Shown here piece after piece: positions 52,946-62,375 of a stretch of 64,000 bases of DNA. Origin of the DNA: an uncultured Paracoccaceae bacterium (GTDB taxonomy: Bacteria; Pseudomonadota; Alphaproteobacteria; Rhodobacterales; Rhodobacteraceae); contig CALKXV010000053.1 in the NCBI GenBank assembly GCA_938005545.1, forward strand, positions 1-64,000, in the 5' to 3' direction. The notes beneath the pieces are model-generated. The model searched no databases, was not told where the DNA came from, and was given only the letters and a program-made list of their open reading frames with translations. A program made the translations under genes and the position numbers. Each line of letters starts with the position of its first letter. The first letter of the stretch is position 1.

Positions 52946-55405
52946 TTAGCGTTTTGGCTGAAGCGTTGTGACGCCGACGGCACCCGCGCGCGCAAGGTCG
53001 GGGTCAAGTGTCATCGGGATATATTCGCCGCGCCGCCAGAGTTCGCCCAAGTCGTCATAGTGCCGCGACAAGGGGTGCCCGGATTGTCCGGTTGATGTGA
53101 CAAACACCGAACTGTCCGGGTCTGCAAAATCATAAACGCCACGGTAGGTTGCACCATGGGTGTTCAAGAACGGCTCGGGGCCGGTGCCCGCCGTTTTGCC
53201 GCGTAAAAGCGTGTTGTCGCCGCCCGATGTGGACTGGCGGATATTGACGACCCAATTGATCCAGCCGACATCGCCCAATACCGGATGATCGTGGGTGGCT
53301 TGGTGCGCGTCGCCCCATCTGAGGGATTCGAGTGCCTGCCCATAGGTTTCATCAATCCAAAGCAGTGCATCATCAAGCGACAGCCGCGCAATGTCAGTAC
53401 AGGTTTCCTTGGCGGCGGATTGAATGACGTCGCACCAGATCGCGGCGCCATCTTCGTCGCGAAACACGCGTTCAAGGAAGATGGGTTTTGGGTCTGGATA
53501 GTCATCGGCAAGATCACCCAGTTCGTCACGGATCAAACGGTCTTGCAACGCGCGCATCCACGCGGCGTAAATCAAGGGTTCGGGCAAATGTTCATTCATT
53601 TCGCCGTTCCAGCCTGCCAAAAGATCAAGCGCCGTCCGGCGGCGGCGTTCGGGCGTGCCCTGTTCGGCGGCTTCGCCCGTGAACCAAAGATCACGCGCCA
53701 CAAGCGGCAAAAGCGTGCGCGCTGTGACCGAAACCGTATCAAGCTGGGCTTCCATGAAGCTTTCGCGGGTGTGGACCTCGCGCGATTGCATCAGACGTTC
53801 CCAGCGTTGGATGCGTTGCGTGTCGCCCCACCGGTGGCTCATGTGCAAGGGAAAGGGGCGATCGATGACCTTATTGTTCGTGTTGCCGACAATGCCGCCT
53901 TCGGGGTCAATAAATTCGGGGTTGGAGCTGTAGGACAGCCGCCCTTGCCAGCGGTTCTGAGCGATCCAGCCGGGGGCGGGCACACGACCTTGGGTTTGGT
54001 GTCGCGCGGCGCGTCTTGGCAGGGCACCGATGACTTTCATGGCGATCCGTTCGCCGTCGACAAGTGTCAAATTCTGGGGTGGTGCAACAAAGGCTTCACC
54101 GGCGGCAAGCGCTTCGTCGATGTTTGCCGCGCGCATCACACCGAAAATGGATTCAGCCGACGTGTCTTCGGCCCCAAGTGCCGTCCAGCCGAGCGACGCC
54201 ACATGACCACGCGGTGTCACTTGATCCAGGTCGTAATGCGTGCCGGGCAGGATGGGGCCGTTTTCGCTCCAGCGCAGGATGGCTGTGACGGGATCGCTGT
54301 CTTTGACTTTGATGATTGAACGGCGCGACGCCAGCGGTTTGTATCCCGTCGGTGTCAGCACTTCTTCAGGGTTGTCCGGGTTCAGTTTTTCAATGAACAC
54401 ATCCTGGTCATCCGCATAAGACGACGTCAAAGCCCAGCCCAGGCGTTCGGATCGCCCGACAAGCACGACAGGGGCACCGGGGATGGTTCCGCCGATCACG
54501 CCGCCCGTCTGAAGTTCCAGCCGAGCCAGATACCAGATCGAAGGCGCGGTAAGCTCAAGATGCGGATCATTGGCCAACAAAGTGCCACCAGCCGCTGACC
54601 TTGTCGGTGCGGCGGCCCAGGCGTTGGATGCGCCTTCGCGGCCGGGATCAGGAAAGGGCGACAAGGGATCACGGGCGCGGGTTTCCGCAAAGCGCGGCAG
54701 CGGCGCGTCAAACAAGGATGCGTATTCGGGCAAGGCGCTCAGACCTGCGCCGGGCGTATCTGGCAGGATATCGGGAAGACGGTCGTCAGACAGCATTTCA
54801 CCGGTTCGCGCACGCAAAACGTCAGCGGCAAGGTGGCCCGACAGTTGAAGCGCAATCAACTTGCCAATCACGATGCTATCGGCGGGTTGCCAGGGGGCGA
54901 TGGCAGGTTCGAACAGCCAGAATTCCGGCGCGCCACGCCCGCGTGCACCGGCGTTGACCTCGGCCAGCCAAGCGTTGACGCCAGCTGAATAGGCCGTCAG
55001 TGCGGCTTGGGTGTATTCGTTCTGGCGTTCAAAAGACGCAACCGATTGCGCATAAAAATCAAACCGCCGTAGCAATTCGTCGATGTGCAGCGTGCGTTGG
55101 CCGAACAATTCGCTTAAGCGCCCTTGGGCGGTGCGGCGCATCATCGTCATTTGCCAAAGCCGGTCCTGCGCATGGGCAAGACCAAGACCGAAGTAAACGT
55201 CTTCATCGGTTTCCCCAAAAATGTGGGGCACACTGGCATTGTCACGGATGATTTCGACCGGCCCGCCAAGGCCTGCGACTTGAAGCGTTTCCGAATAATC
55301 AGGGATCGAGCGCGAAAAGAACCAGTAAAGCAACAGAGACGCTAAAAGGCTCAAGGCGATCAGCCCTGTGACAATACGCAAAAGCCAGCGAAAGAGACGT
55401 ACCAT
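52946..55405 (-). CDS. Penicillin acylase family protein (S45)
   Basis: The 819-residue Ntn-hydrolase is made as a precursor that cuts itself before a serine nucleophile. The likely Ser is Ser260 in REGASNAWAAAP; the partner Asn and the block GNTNNKVIDRPFP and SSNPEFIDPEGGIVG are typical. An N-terminal hydrophobic segment (IVTGLIALSLLASLLLYWFF) serves as signal or anchor, putting the enzyme in the periplasm. Family members cleave penicillins or acyl-homoserine lactones, so quorum-signal degradation is one possibility. No operon partners are visible. Confidence 0.92.
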   Translation of the reverse strand: MVRLFRWLLRIVTGLIALSLLASLLLYWFFSRSIPDYSETLQVAGLGGPVEIIRDNASVPHIFGETDEDVYFGLGLAHAQDRLWQMTMMRRTAQGRLSELFGQRTLHIDELLRRFDFYAQSVASFERQNEYTQAALTAYSAGVNAWLAEVNAGARGRGAPEFWLFEPAIAPWQPADSIVIGKLIALQLSGHLAADVLRARTGEMLSDDRLPDILPDTPGAGLSALPEYASLFDAPLPRFAETRARDPLSPFPDPGREGASNAWAAAPTRSAAGGTLLANDPHLELTAPSIWYLARLELQTGGVIGGTIPGAPVVLVGRSERLGWALTSSYADDQDVFIEKLNPDNPEEVLTPTGYKPLASRRSIIKVKDSDPVTAILRWSENGPILPGTHYDLDQVTPRGHVASLGWTALGAEDTSAESIFGVMRAANIDEALAAGEAFVAPPQNLTLVDGERIAMKVIGALPRRAARHQTQGRVPAPGWIAQNRWQGRLSYSSNPEFIDPEGGIVGNTNNKVIDRPFPLHMSHRWGDTQRIQRWERLMQSREVHTRESFMEAQLDTVSVTARTLLPLVARDLWFTGEAAEQGTPERRRRTALDLLAGWNGEMNEHLPEPLIYAAWMRALQDRLIRDELGDLADDYPDPKPIFLERVFRDEDGAAIWCDVIQSAAKETCTDIARLSLDDALLWIDETYGQALESLRWGDAHQATHDHPVLGDVGWINWVVNIRQSTSGGDNTLLRGKTAGTGPEPFLNTHGATYRGVYDFADPDSSVFVTSTGQSGHPLSRHYDDLGELWRRGEYIPMTLDPDLARAGAVGVTTLQPKR

Positions 55406-55485
55406 CAGAGCCTTGTTGACTGCACCTGCCGGTCAGGTAGGTAAAACCGATAGCGAAAGTTTAGGCTGTAACTTGGGAGGATACC

Positions 55486-56358
55486 ATGGCGAAATGCGCG
55501 TTTCTGGGACTTGGGGTCATGGGCTATCCTATGGCGGGGCATCTGGCGGCTGCCGGACACGAGGTGACGGTTTATAATCGCACGACGTCGAAAGCCGAAG
55601 CTTGGGCCAAAGATCACAAAGGCAACCACGGTGTCACGCCGCGTGAAGCCGCAACAAGGGCCGAATTTGTGATGGCCTGCGTTGGAAACGATGATGATTT
55701 GCGCTCAGTCTGTCTTGGGGATGATGGTGCTTTTGCGGGGATGGCTGCGGGGTCGGTCTTTGTGGATCACACCACGGTTTCTGCCGCCGTCACCCGCGAG
55801 TTGTTCGGTGCCGCCGACAAGGCGAACCTGTCATTTGTGGATGCACCAATTTCCGGCGGACAAGCCGGGGCGGAAAATGCACAATTGTCGATCATGTGTG
55901 GCGGTGATGAGGGGGCTTACACACGCGCCGAGCCGATCATGACGACCTATGCCAAGATTTGCCGGCGGATCGGTGAGAGCGGTGCGGGTCAGATGACCAA
56001 GATGTGCAACCAGATTGCGATTGCGGGGCTGGTGCAGGGATTATCAGAAGCGTTGCACTTTGCGGAAAAAGCCGGGCTTGACGGGCGCGCCGTGGTCGAG
56101 GTGATCAGCCAAGGGGCGGCCGGGTCGTGGCAAATGGCCAACCGGTATGAGACGATGCTGGACGATCACTTCGAACACGGGTTTGCCGTGGATTGGATGC
56201 GCAAGGATTTGGGCATCTGTCTGGACACGGCAAATGAGACCGGAGCAAGCCTGCCGGTGACCGCATTGGTCGATCAGTTCTATAAGGATGTCCAGAAGCA
56301 AGGCGGTGGCCGATGGGATACTTCGAGCCTGATCAAACGTCTGCGTGCTTTAGGATAA
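55486..56358 (+). CDS. Beta-hydroxyacid dehydrogenase (3-hydroxyisobutyrate dehydrogenase family)
   Basis: The 290-residue product has the N-terminal NAD(P) motif FLGLGVMGYPMAGHL, the substrate-binding block DAPISGGQAGAENAQLSIM, and the catalytic lysine in GAGQMTKMCNQIAIAGLVQG. The family covers 3-hydroxyisobutyrate, tartronate semialdehyde and glyoxylate/succinate-semialdehyde reductases; the sequence does not decide among them. GGGAGG precedes the ATG. It forms a single-gene unit ended by tandem hairpins. Confidence 0.9.
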   Translation: MAKCAFLGLGVMGYPMAGHLAAAGHEVTVYNRTTSKAEAWAKDHKGNHGVTPREAATRAEFVMACVGNDDDLRSVCLGDDGAFAGMAAGSVFVDHTTVSAAVTRELFGAADKANLSFVDAPISGGQAGAENAQLSIMCGGDEGAYTRAEPIMTTYAKICRRIGESGAGQMTKMCNQIAIAGLVQGLSEALHFAEKAGLDGRAVVEVISQGAAGSWQMANRYETMLDDHFEHGFAVDWMRKDLGICLDTANETGASLPVTALVDQFYKDVQKQGGGRWDTSSLIKRLRALG

Positions 56359-56411
56359 TTGAGCGCCTTTGGCGCACACTTTAGGTTTGCGAGGGGGAGC
56401 CCCCCCCTCGC
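56359..56411. terminator. Tandem hairpins between convergent genes
   Basis: GCGCC-TTT-GGCGC (within 56362-56374) is followed by GCGAGGGGG / CCCCCTCGC (56389-56397 with 56403-56411). The first hairpin and its flanks closely resemble the element at 6594-6612. Together they separate the dehydrogenase gene from the SYLF gene. Confidence 0.55.
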
Positions 56412-56448
56412 GTCTAAGCGTCAGTTCTGGTTTTGGTGTGCCGCATTG

Positions 56449-57006
56449 TTATGGAATGATGCGCGTGTATTTGGTGCCTTCGACCGAGGCCCCCGCGATC
56501 AGACCAGCCTGACCAAAGACCACAGCAATGACCGGAGCCAGAACCGTCGTTGTATCGGCCGCAAGTCCGTTGCCTTGATCGTTCAGCGTATATTTGATGT
56601 CGGCCCCTGCGGCCCACCCTGACGACGTGCGGAAGTCTGCAAGCGCTTCTTCGGTCATAAAGTACAGAACATGGGCGAATTGCTGTGCGCCGATCTGAAA
56701 ACCAACGCTGGCTTGTGCGGCAGAATAATAGTCAACGGTAACCTCGTTGACCCGAAGTGCGCCACGTCCAAAGGTGCCGCCAAAGCCAAAGCTTGCTTCG
56801 GTGATCAGTGGCATCACCAGCATGCCCACGGCCTTTTGGCGCAGGTCACGGGTGCCGGGGAAGTTGGCGTCAAGAAAATTCAGTGCGGAATCGGCGCGGG
56901 CGTCGATTTTGGAGCCGCCGTCGCTGCCAATACCGTTCCCGCAGGCGGAAAGTGCGAAAGTTGCGGCGGCGCCCGTCAAGAGGGTTCTGCGGTGCGTGCG
57001 TGTCAT
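56449..57006 (-). CDS. SYLF/YSC84-domain lipoprotein
   Basis: The 185-residue product has a lipoprotein-type signal with a twin arginine (HRRTLLTGAAATFALSAC; Cys is the lipidation site) and a SYLF domain known to bind lipids: MLVMPLITEASFGFGGTFGR, YYSAAQASVGFQIGAQQFAH and a C-terminal AGLIAGASVEGTKYTRI. Bacterial members are envelope proteins of unclear role (YSC84-like). It is a single-gene unit. Confidence 0.85.
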   Translation of the reverse strand: MTRTHRRTLLTGAAATFALSACGNGIGSDGGSKIDARADSALNFLDANFPGTRDLRQKAVGMLVMPLITEASFGFGGTFGRGALRVNEVTVDYYSAAQASVGFQIGAQQFAHVLYFMTEEALADFRTSSGWAAGADIKYTLNDQGNGLAADTTTVLAPVIAVVFGQAGLIAGASVEGTKYTRIIP

Positions 57007-57234
57007 GGGGTCTGCCCTTGTTGGTTAAAGCCTCGGATGCCCACCTTTTTGGCGGTTCTGACGCTAAGTATAGGGGTGCCTGCGCGGAGTGTCACCCTTT
57101 ATAGTAGGTGTTCCATACATATACTTGGGAGTCCCGCGCGAGAAATTGCGCATCTTTGTGACGTTGCAAACGGTGGTGCCGGGCCGCGAAATGGTGTTGG
57201 GTGAGACTATCAATCCCAACGTCTTCGGAGACAC

Positions 57235-57996
57235 GTGCCCATGACCCAAGCCCAGAAAGCCCAAGAATTCAAAGCTCTGCACAAGGCAGGTGATCCTGTC
57301 GTTCTTTACAACATATGGGATGCCGGTGGCGCAAAGGCCCTGGCAAAAGCGGGGGCAAAAGCCGCAGCGACGGGGAGTTGGTCGGTCGCGGGGGCACAAG
57401 GCTATAAGGACGGCGAACAGCTTCCTTTGGCCTTTCTGGAGCAGATTGCCGCGCGGATCACCGCATCCGTCGATATCCCCGTGTCTGTGGATTTTGAGGG
57501 ATGTTATGCGGTTGAGCCCGAGGGCGTTCAGGCCAATGTGGCGCGCATCATTGGTGCGGGCGCGGTCGGGATCAATTTTGAAGATCGTGTGGTGCAGGGA
57601 ACAGGTTTGCACAGCATTGAGGCCCAGGCCGCACGGATCAGCGCGGCGCGCGCCGCTGGTGGGGCCGCCGGTGTGCCGCTTTTCATAAATGCGCGAACCG
57701 ATTTGTTTTTGGGGTCCGATAGTGGCGAGCATAGCGGATTGATCGGTGCTGCTTTGGAACGCGCGGCGGCTTACGCCGAGGCCGGGGCGGATGGGTTCTT
57801 TGTGCCGGGGTTGGGGGATTTGGCCCTGATCCGTCAGGTGGTTGATGGCGTTGCCTTGCCGGTGAACGTGATGATGGGGGCGCAACCCACCGTCGCGGGA
57901 CTGGCAGAGCAAGGTGTTGCGCGGGTAAGCTTTGGGCCAGCGCCTTATCACAAAGCGCTGACCGATCTGACCGAGCGTTTCAAAGCAATCGCATAG
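57235..57996 (+). CDS. Isocitrate lyase/PEP mutase family protein
   Basis: The 253-residue TIM-barrel enzyme has the family sites VVLYNIWDAGGAKALAKAGA, PVSVDFEGCYAVEP, GINFEDRV and LFINARTDLFL. These bind Mg2+ and a 2-oxoacid-like substrate. The KKCGH signature of true isocitrate lyase is absent, so it is a carboxyvinyl-carboxyphosphonate mutase-like or oxaloacetate-hydrolase-like member of open function. GGAG precedes GTG 57235; an ATG two codons later (57241) is an equal candidate. It is tail-to-tail with puuD, two bases apart. Confidence 0.85.
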   Translation: MPMTQAQKAQEFKALHKAGDPVVLYNIWDAGGAKALAKAGAKAAATGSWSVAGAQGYKDGEQLPLAFLEQIAARITASVDIPVSVDFEGCYAVEPEGVQANVARIIGAGAVGINFEDRVVQGTGLHSIEAQAARISAARAAGGAAGVPLFINARTDLFLGSDSGEHSGLIGAALERAAAYAEAGADGFFVPGLGDLALIRQVVDGVALPVNVMMGAQPTVAGLAEQGVARVSFGPAPYHKALTDLTERFKAIA

Positions 57997-57998
57997 CC

Positions 57999-59228
57999 TT
58001 ACGACCCGGACACTGCGGCGCGATACCAATTGCGGATGTCGCGCCGTTCTTCGGGCGAAATATCCGTAATGTTGGCCGGTGGCATGGCGTGGCTCAACCC
58101 GGATTGCACGTATATCTGCCGGGCGTGGCGCGCGATGTCGCCTCTGGTTTCAAGGAATACACCCTTGGGCGCCCAATGCATGCCGTCCCAGATCGGTTCG
58201 CGCGCATGGCACATGGAACAGCGGCCCAAGATCACGCTTTCCGCGGCCTCGAATTCTGCCAATTGGACAAAGCTTTGTTCGCGTGGGCTTAGAACGCGGG
58301 CTTCGGCGTCGTCATAGCTATCGCCCAAGGGGCCGGTGGACAGCCATGCCAGCAGGACGAAAATGATCGCCGTAACCGCCCAAGTCCAATGGGGGCTGCC
58401 TTTGCGGGCGTGTTGCGTGTTGAACCAATGCCGGATGGTGACGCCCATCAGGAAAACCAAAGACGCGATAAGCCAGGCGTGGGGTGTGGCGAAAGACAAG
58501 GGATAATGCGTCGATAGCATCAGGAAAACGACCGGTAGGGTCAGGTAGTTGTTGTGCGTTGATCTCAGCTTGGCAATTTTGCCGTACTTGGCGTCTGGTG
58601 TGCGCCCTGCTTTCAGATCGCCGACAACGATGCGTTGGTTTGGCATGATGATGACGAACACGTTTGCTGTCATAATCGTTGCGGTGAAGGCACCCAAATG
58701 GATCAGGGCGGCGCGTCCGGTGAATATCTGGTGATAGCCCCAGGACATTGCGGTCAGCAGCACGAACAACAGTAACATGAGCGTGGTTGGACGTTCGCCC
58801 AAAGGCGATTTGCAAAGGAAATCATAGATAAGCCAGCCGATGCTAAGGCTGGCCGCCGAAATTAAAATTCCTTGCCAAAGCGCGAGATCGGCTTTGCTGG
58901 GCTCGATCAGATACAATTCGCCCCCGGCCCAATAGACCACCATCAACAGCGCGGCCCCTGACAACCATGTCCAATAGCTTTCCCATTTGAACCAGGTCAG
59001 ATGTTCTGGCATTGCTTCCGGGGCAACCATGTATTTCTGGATGTGATAGAAGCCACCGCCGTGCACCTGCCATTCTTCACCGTCGGCGGGGCCGTCGATA
59101 TTGCGGTTCAGGCCCAAATCCAGCGCGATAAAATAGAATGACGACCCGATCCAGGCGATTGCCGTGATGACATGAAGCCAGCGGATCGCGAATTCGGCCC
59201 AGTCCCAAAGAATGGCTAGATCATACAT
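57999..59228 (-). CDS. puuD: Urate hydroxylase PuuD
   Basis: The 409-residue product is the membrane-bound, cytochrome c-fused urate-oxidising enzyme that replaces soluble uricase in many proteobacteria. It has about eight membrane spans (starting FAIRWLHVITAIAWIGSSFY) and a C-terminal c-type haem site CSMCH near residue 340, placed in the periplasm, with a Met ligand likely in HAMPPAN. It converts urate to 5-hydroxyisourate, the substrate of UraH encoded 1.3 kb upstream on the same strand. Electrons probably go to the respiratory chain. Confidence 0.95.
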   Translation of the reverse strand: MYDLAILWDWAEFAIRWLHVITAIAWIGSSFYFIALDLGLNRNIDGPADGEEWQVHGGGFYHIQKYMVAPEAMPEHLTWFKWESYWTWLSGAALLMVVYWAGGELYLIEPSKADLALWQGILISAASLSIGWLIYDFLCKSPLGERPTTLMLLLFVLLTAMSWGYHQIFTGRAALIHLGAFTATIMTANVFVIIMPNQRIVVGDLKAGRTPDAKYGKIAKLRSTHNNYLTLPVVFLMLSTHYPLSFATPHAWLIASLVFLMGVTIRHWFNTQHARKGSPHWTWAVTAIIFVLLAWLSTGPLGDSYDDAEARVLSPREQSFVQLAEFEAAESVILGRCSMCHAREPIWDGMHWAPKGVFLETRGDIARHARQIYVQSGLSHAMPPANITDISPEERRDIRNWYRAAVSGS

Positions 59229-59356
59229 CTATAAATACCCCTTCACGTAACGCCATGTGATCTAGAGCGGCCAGGGAACGCAAGTGGTTTGGAGGCATGT
59301 GGTGGTCTTGCAGGAACGTGCGGTTACTTCGCCAGAATATCGAGGCTTCGGCAACG

Positions 59357-59809
59357 TCAGAAAATAGTCCTGTATTTACAAGACAGCGCTTTGTTCAAAA
59401 GTGGATCGTCCAACACGGCGTAGATGCTGGATTCAATCCGCCATTCCGAATTCGAACGTTTAAGGGTTGAATAGACGGGATAAGGTTTGGCGATCGGCGC
59501 ACCGTCTTTATCAAGTCTTTGGCTGACATGGGTTGAGCCGATAATGTCGTCTTCGAGATATTCGGCAGAAATGACGGACCTCGCCAGGTTTTTGACCCCA
59601 TTGGTTTGCAGGTTGTTACGAACGTTTTGGTACACGTTTTGCAATTCGTGATCCGTTTGAATATGAGCGACGCCTTCCAGCGACTCAACGACGGTCGGTA
59701 ACCAGAAACACGCGGCGAATTCTTTGGCTTTACCAGTCAGAAGTGCGCGACCGGTGCGGAATAGCAAATCCTCCCCGATGTCCTCAGCAAAATCGTGTTT
59801 CGTCAGCAT
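59357..59809 (-). CDS. NTF2-like (SnoaL-type) hypothetical protein
   Basis: The 150-residue product has a cone-shaped NTF2-like pattern: LTGKAKEFAACFWLPTVVES, a mid-region HELQNVYQNVRNNL and strands DIIGSTHVSQRLD, VYSTLKRSNSEWRIESSIYA. Function is unknown; such domains bind small molecules. It is a distant relative of the next upstream gene (59915-60355). Both are richer in A and T than their neighbours and sit between puuD and uraH, suggesting an insertion into the urate locus. Confidence 0.6.
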   Translation of the reverse strand: MLTKHDFAEDIGEDLLFRTGRALLTGKAKEFAACFWLPTVVESLEGVAHIQTDHELQNVYQNVRNNLQTNGVKNLARSVISAEYLEDDIIGSTHVSQRLDKDGAPIAKPYPVYSTLKRSNSEWRIESSIYAVLDDPLLNKALSCKYRTIF

Positions 59810-59914
59810 AGTTCTGCGACAACCTCCGAATGTGGCACAACTTTCGTTAGCCGCTTAGGAAGCAGCCCCTTAGCGTCACATCTTGTTCCGGTCGGACTCA
59901 ACACTTCATTGCGC

Positions 59915-60355
59915 TCAAAATTCGAAAGCACCAACCGAAGGCTGGTTTTCAAACATTTCGCGGAATGCAACTTTTTGATACTCGACCATTGCAATCTTCA
60001 GCCCATTAATATCCCGGTCCAGGTAGAACCGCAAATTCGAGTCACAAAGATGGCGTTCGTGCGCGTCCATATAGTAAAATGTGAGCAGGCAGGAAAGTTT
60101 CGAGCTGATCGGTTGTTTCGAAACCTCGTCAATGCTGTGAAACATCTTTTGGGCACCGATTGCATCCATTCCCGAGAATAAGGCTTTAATTAGGAAAAAC
60201 GAATCGTCTCGATCAGCGACAAGCTTGAACCCATCTGGATGGAATATCGGTGTTGGCGTTTTCAGAAAATCTGCCGCCGCCTGCAAATCTCGGTTTGAGA
60301 TACTCTCTCTCAATTTTTCGAAAAAAACTAAAGTTTCTGGGCTAAAAATACGCAT
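59915..60355 (-). CDS. NTF2-like hypothetical protein, second copy
   Basis: The 146-residue product starts MRIFSPETLVFFEKLRESIS and shows the same fold features as its neighbour: NRDLQAAADFLKTPTPIFHP, KLVADRDDSFFLIKALFSGM and a beta-rich C-terminal half. AAGGAG lies only one base before the ATG, unusually close. Divergence from the 59357 gene is large, so they are old paralogs or separate acquisitions. Function unknown. Confidence 0.55.
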   Translation of the reverse strand: MRIFSPETLVFFEKLRESISNRDLQAAADFLKTPTPIFHPDGFKLVADRDDSFFLIKALFSGMDAIGAQKMFHSIDEVSKQPISSKLSCLLTFYYMDAHERHLCDSNLRFYLDRDINGLKIAMVEYQKVAFREMFENQPSVGAFEF

Positions 60356-60510
60356 TCTCCTTGGAAAAAACTGAAACTCGGAAAGGATAGTCGCTTCGGC
60401 GTCTTCGTCTTTCTACCAGCCTGCCATTGAATTCCAATGATCGGCAAGCAAAATCGAAAAAATTCTGTTTGAAGTCGTGCACTTCGATGGCGGCAATCGG
60501 GTTGGAATTT

Positions 60511-60864
60511 CTAACTTCCCCGATAGGTCGAATACCCATATGGCGATAAAAGAAGCGGCACGTGGTAATGGGTGTCTTCGGTCATGCGAAAACGGATCGG
60601 CACCTGATCCAGAAACAATGGATCGGCTCCGGCCTGTTTGGTCACTCGCAAATAATCACCACATTGAAAGATCAGCTCATAGGTGCCGGTCTTGAATTTG
60701 CTTTCGGGCAGGATGGGGGTATCGGTTCGCCCATCGGAATTGGTAACGGTCTCGGCGATCTTTGTGTGAGAATTGCCGTTCACGCGGTACAGCAGGATCG
60801 AAATGCCCGCCGCAGGGCATCCGCGCGCTGTGTCCAGTATATGGGTTGTCAAAAAGCCTGCCAT
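60511..60864 (-). CDS. uraH: 5-hydroxyisourate hydrolase
   Basis: The 117-residue transthyretin-related enzyme hydrolyses 5-hydroxyisourate to OHCU, the second step of urate breakdown. It has the N-terminal signature FLTTHILDTARGCPAAG, the middle HYHVPLLLSPYGYSTYRGS and the characteristic C-terminal YRGS. The ATG at 60864 follows GAGGG; upstream in-frame codons are not family-like. It is divergent from puuE-uraD (98-base gap), so one intergenic region could control the whole pathway. Confidence 0.95.
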   Translation of the reverse strand: MAGFLTTHILDTARGCPAAGISILLYRVNGNSHTKIAETVTNSDGRTDTPILPESKFKTGTYELIFQCGDYLRVTKQAGADPLFLDQVPIRFRMTEDTHYHVPLLLSPYGYSTYRGS

Positions 60865-60962
60865 TGGTCCCTCGTGTCGCGGTGACGTCGAAAAGAATTG
60901 CATATCCCGGCGAAGCGAATTGTTCTAGGGACAGAAAATCCCGGACCGAGTGAGAAGACAAG

Positions 60963-62375
60963 ATGAAAGATGCGCCCCGCTACCCCCGCGATATGACCGG
61001 TTACGGCGCGACCCCGCCCGAGGCCAATTGGCCGAACGGGGCGCGGATCGCCGTGCAGATCGTGGTCAACTATGAAGAGGGTGGCGAAAATAGCATCCTG
61101 CACGGGGATACAGCGTCCGAAGCGTTCTTGTCAGAAATTTCCGGCGCGACGCCTTGGCCGAACCAGCGTCACTGGAACATGGAATCGATCTATGAATACG
61201 GCGCGCGGGCCGGGTTTTGGCGATTGCACCGGTTGCTGAGCGGTCGTGCGGTTACAGTGTACGGCGTGGCAACGGCATTGGCGCGCGCGCCTGAACAGGT
61301 GGCGGCCATGAAATCAGCGGGTTGGGAAATTGCGTCTCATGGGTTGAAGTGGATCGAATACAAAGATGCGTCAGAGGCCGAGGAACGCGCGGATATGGAC
61401 GAAGCCGTTCGCTTGCATACCGAAGTCGTCGGCACGCGGCCACGGGGCTGGTACACAGGGCGTTGTTCGATCAATACGGTGCGGCTTGCGGCGGAGGAGG
61501 GCGGCTTTTCCTATGTCGCCGACGCCTATGCCGATGATTTGCCCTATTGGATGCGGTTCGGCGAAAAAGACCAGTTAATCGTGCCTTACACACTGGATGC
61601 CAACGACATGCGCTTTGCAGTGCCTGCGGGATTTGGGGCGCCTGACGAGTTCGAAAGCTATCTGAAAGACAGCTTTGACATGCTGTACGCAGAAGGCGGG
61701 CGGATGATGTCGATTGGTCTGCATTGTCGATTGGCCGGTCGGCCCGGTCGGGCGCTGGCATTAAAGCGTGCACTGGATCACATGGCGGCGCACGACGGCG
61801 TCTGGTTTGCGACCCGCGAAGAGATTGCCGATCATTGGGCCAAAACGCACCTGGTTGTTGAGCGCCCAAGGCCGTCCGAGATGACGCGCGACCATTTTGT
61901 TTCCGCCTTTGGCAGCATGTTCGAACATTCGCCGTGGATTGCCGAGCGGGCTTGGGCGCTTGAATTGGGTCCAACCCATGATACCGCGACCGGTGTTCAA
62001 TCTGCCCTGGCGCGGATGTTTCGCGCGGCAAGCGAAGACGAACGCTTGGGGGTCCTAAAGGCGCACCCGGATTTGGCGGGCAAGCTGGCGTCGGCAAAGC
62101 GTTTGACGGAAAGCTCGACGGCAGAGCAGGCCTCGGCGGGGCTGGATGCGCTTTACGACGATGAGCGTGAGGAGTTCGAAGCACTAAACCGCGAATACAC
62201 CGACACGTTCGGGTTTCCGTTCATCATTGCCGTGCGTGACCACACCAAAGCCAGCATCATGGAGGCGTTCCGCCGGCGCGTGCAAAACGACCGAAGCCGT
62301 GAAATGGCCGAAGCCTGTCGTCAGGTCGAACGCATTGCTGAACTGCGGGTGCAAGACGTCTTTAATAAGCTTTAG
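60963..62375 (+). CDS. Fused allantoinase PuuE / OHCU decarboxylase UraD
   Basis: The 470-residue product joins two enzymes. Residues 1-300 are the PuuE-type (NodB/polysaccharide-deacetylase fold) allantoinase: [45 protein letters not shown] and [15 protein letters not shown]. Residues 303-470 are OHCU decarboxylase: [20 protein letters not shown] with the active-site His, [12 protein letters not shown], and [17 protein letters not shown]. Together they turn OHCU into allantoin and then allantoate. The order is enzymatically reversed in the chain. Its stop overlaps tyrS by four bases, tail to tail. Confidence 0.93.
   Translation: MKDAPRYPRDMTGYGATPPEANWPNGARIAVQIVVNYEEGGENSILHGDTASEAFLSEISGATPWPNQRHWNMESIYEYGARAGFWRLHRLLSGRAVTVYGVATALARAPEQVAAMKSAGWEIASHGLKWIEYKDASEAEERADMDEAVRLHTEVVGTRPRGWYTGRCSINTVRLAAEEGGFSYVADAYADDLPYWMRFGEKDQLIVPYTLDANDMRFAVPAGFGAPDEFESYLKDSFDMLYAEGGRMMSIGLHCRLAGRPGRALALKRALDHMAAHDGVWFATREEIADHWAKTHLVVERPRPSEMTRDHFVSAFGSMFEHSPWIAERAWALELGPTHDTATGVQSALARMFRAASEDERLGVLKAHPDLAGKLASAKRLTESSTAEQASAGLDALYDDEREEFEALNREYTDTFGFPFIIAVRDHTKASIMEAFRRRVQNDRSREMAEACRQVERIAELRVQDVFNKL

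Noticed and set aside
60342-60539. 65-codon minus-strand ORF between uraH and the NTF2-like gene
   Set aside because: Its start lies inside uraH, it overlaps the next gene's start, and the composition (RRRRR run) gives no support; left out, though a small fragment of an acquired gene cannot be excluded.
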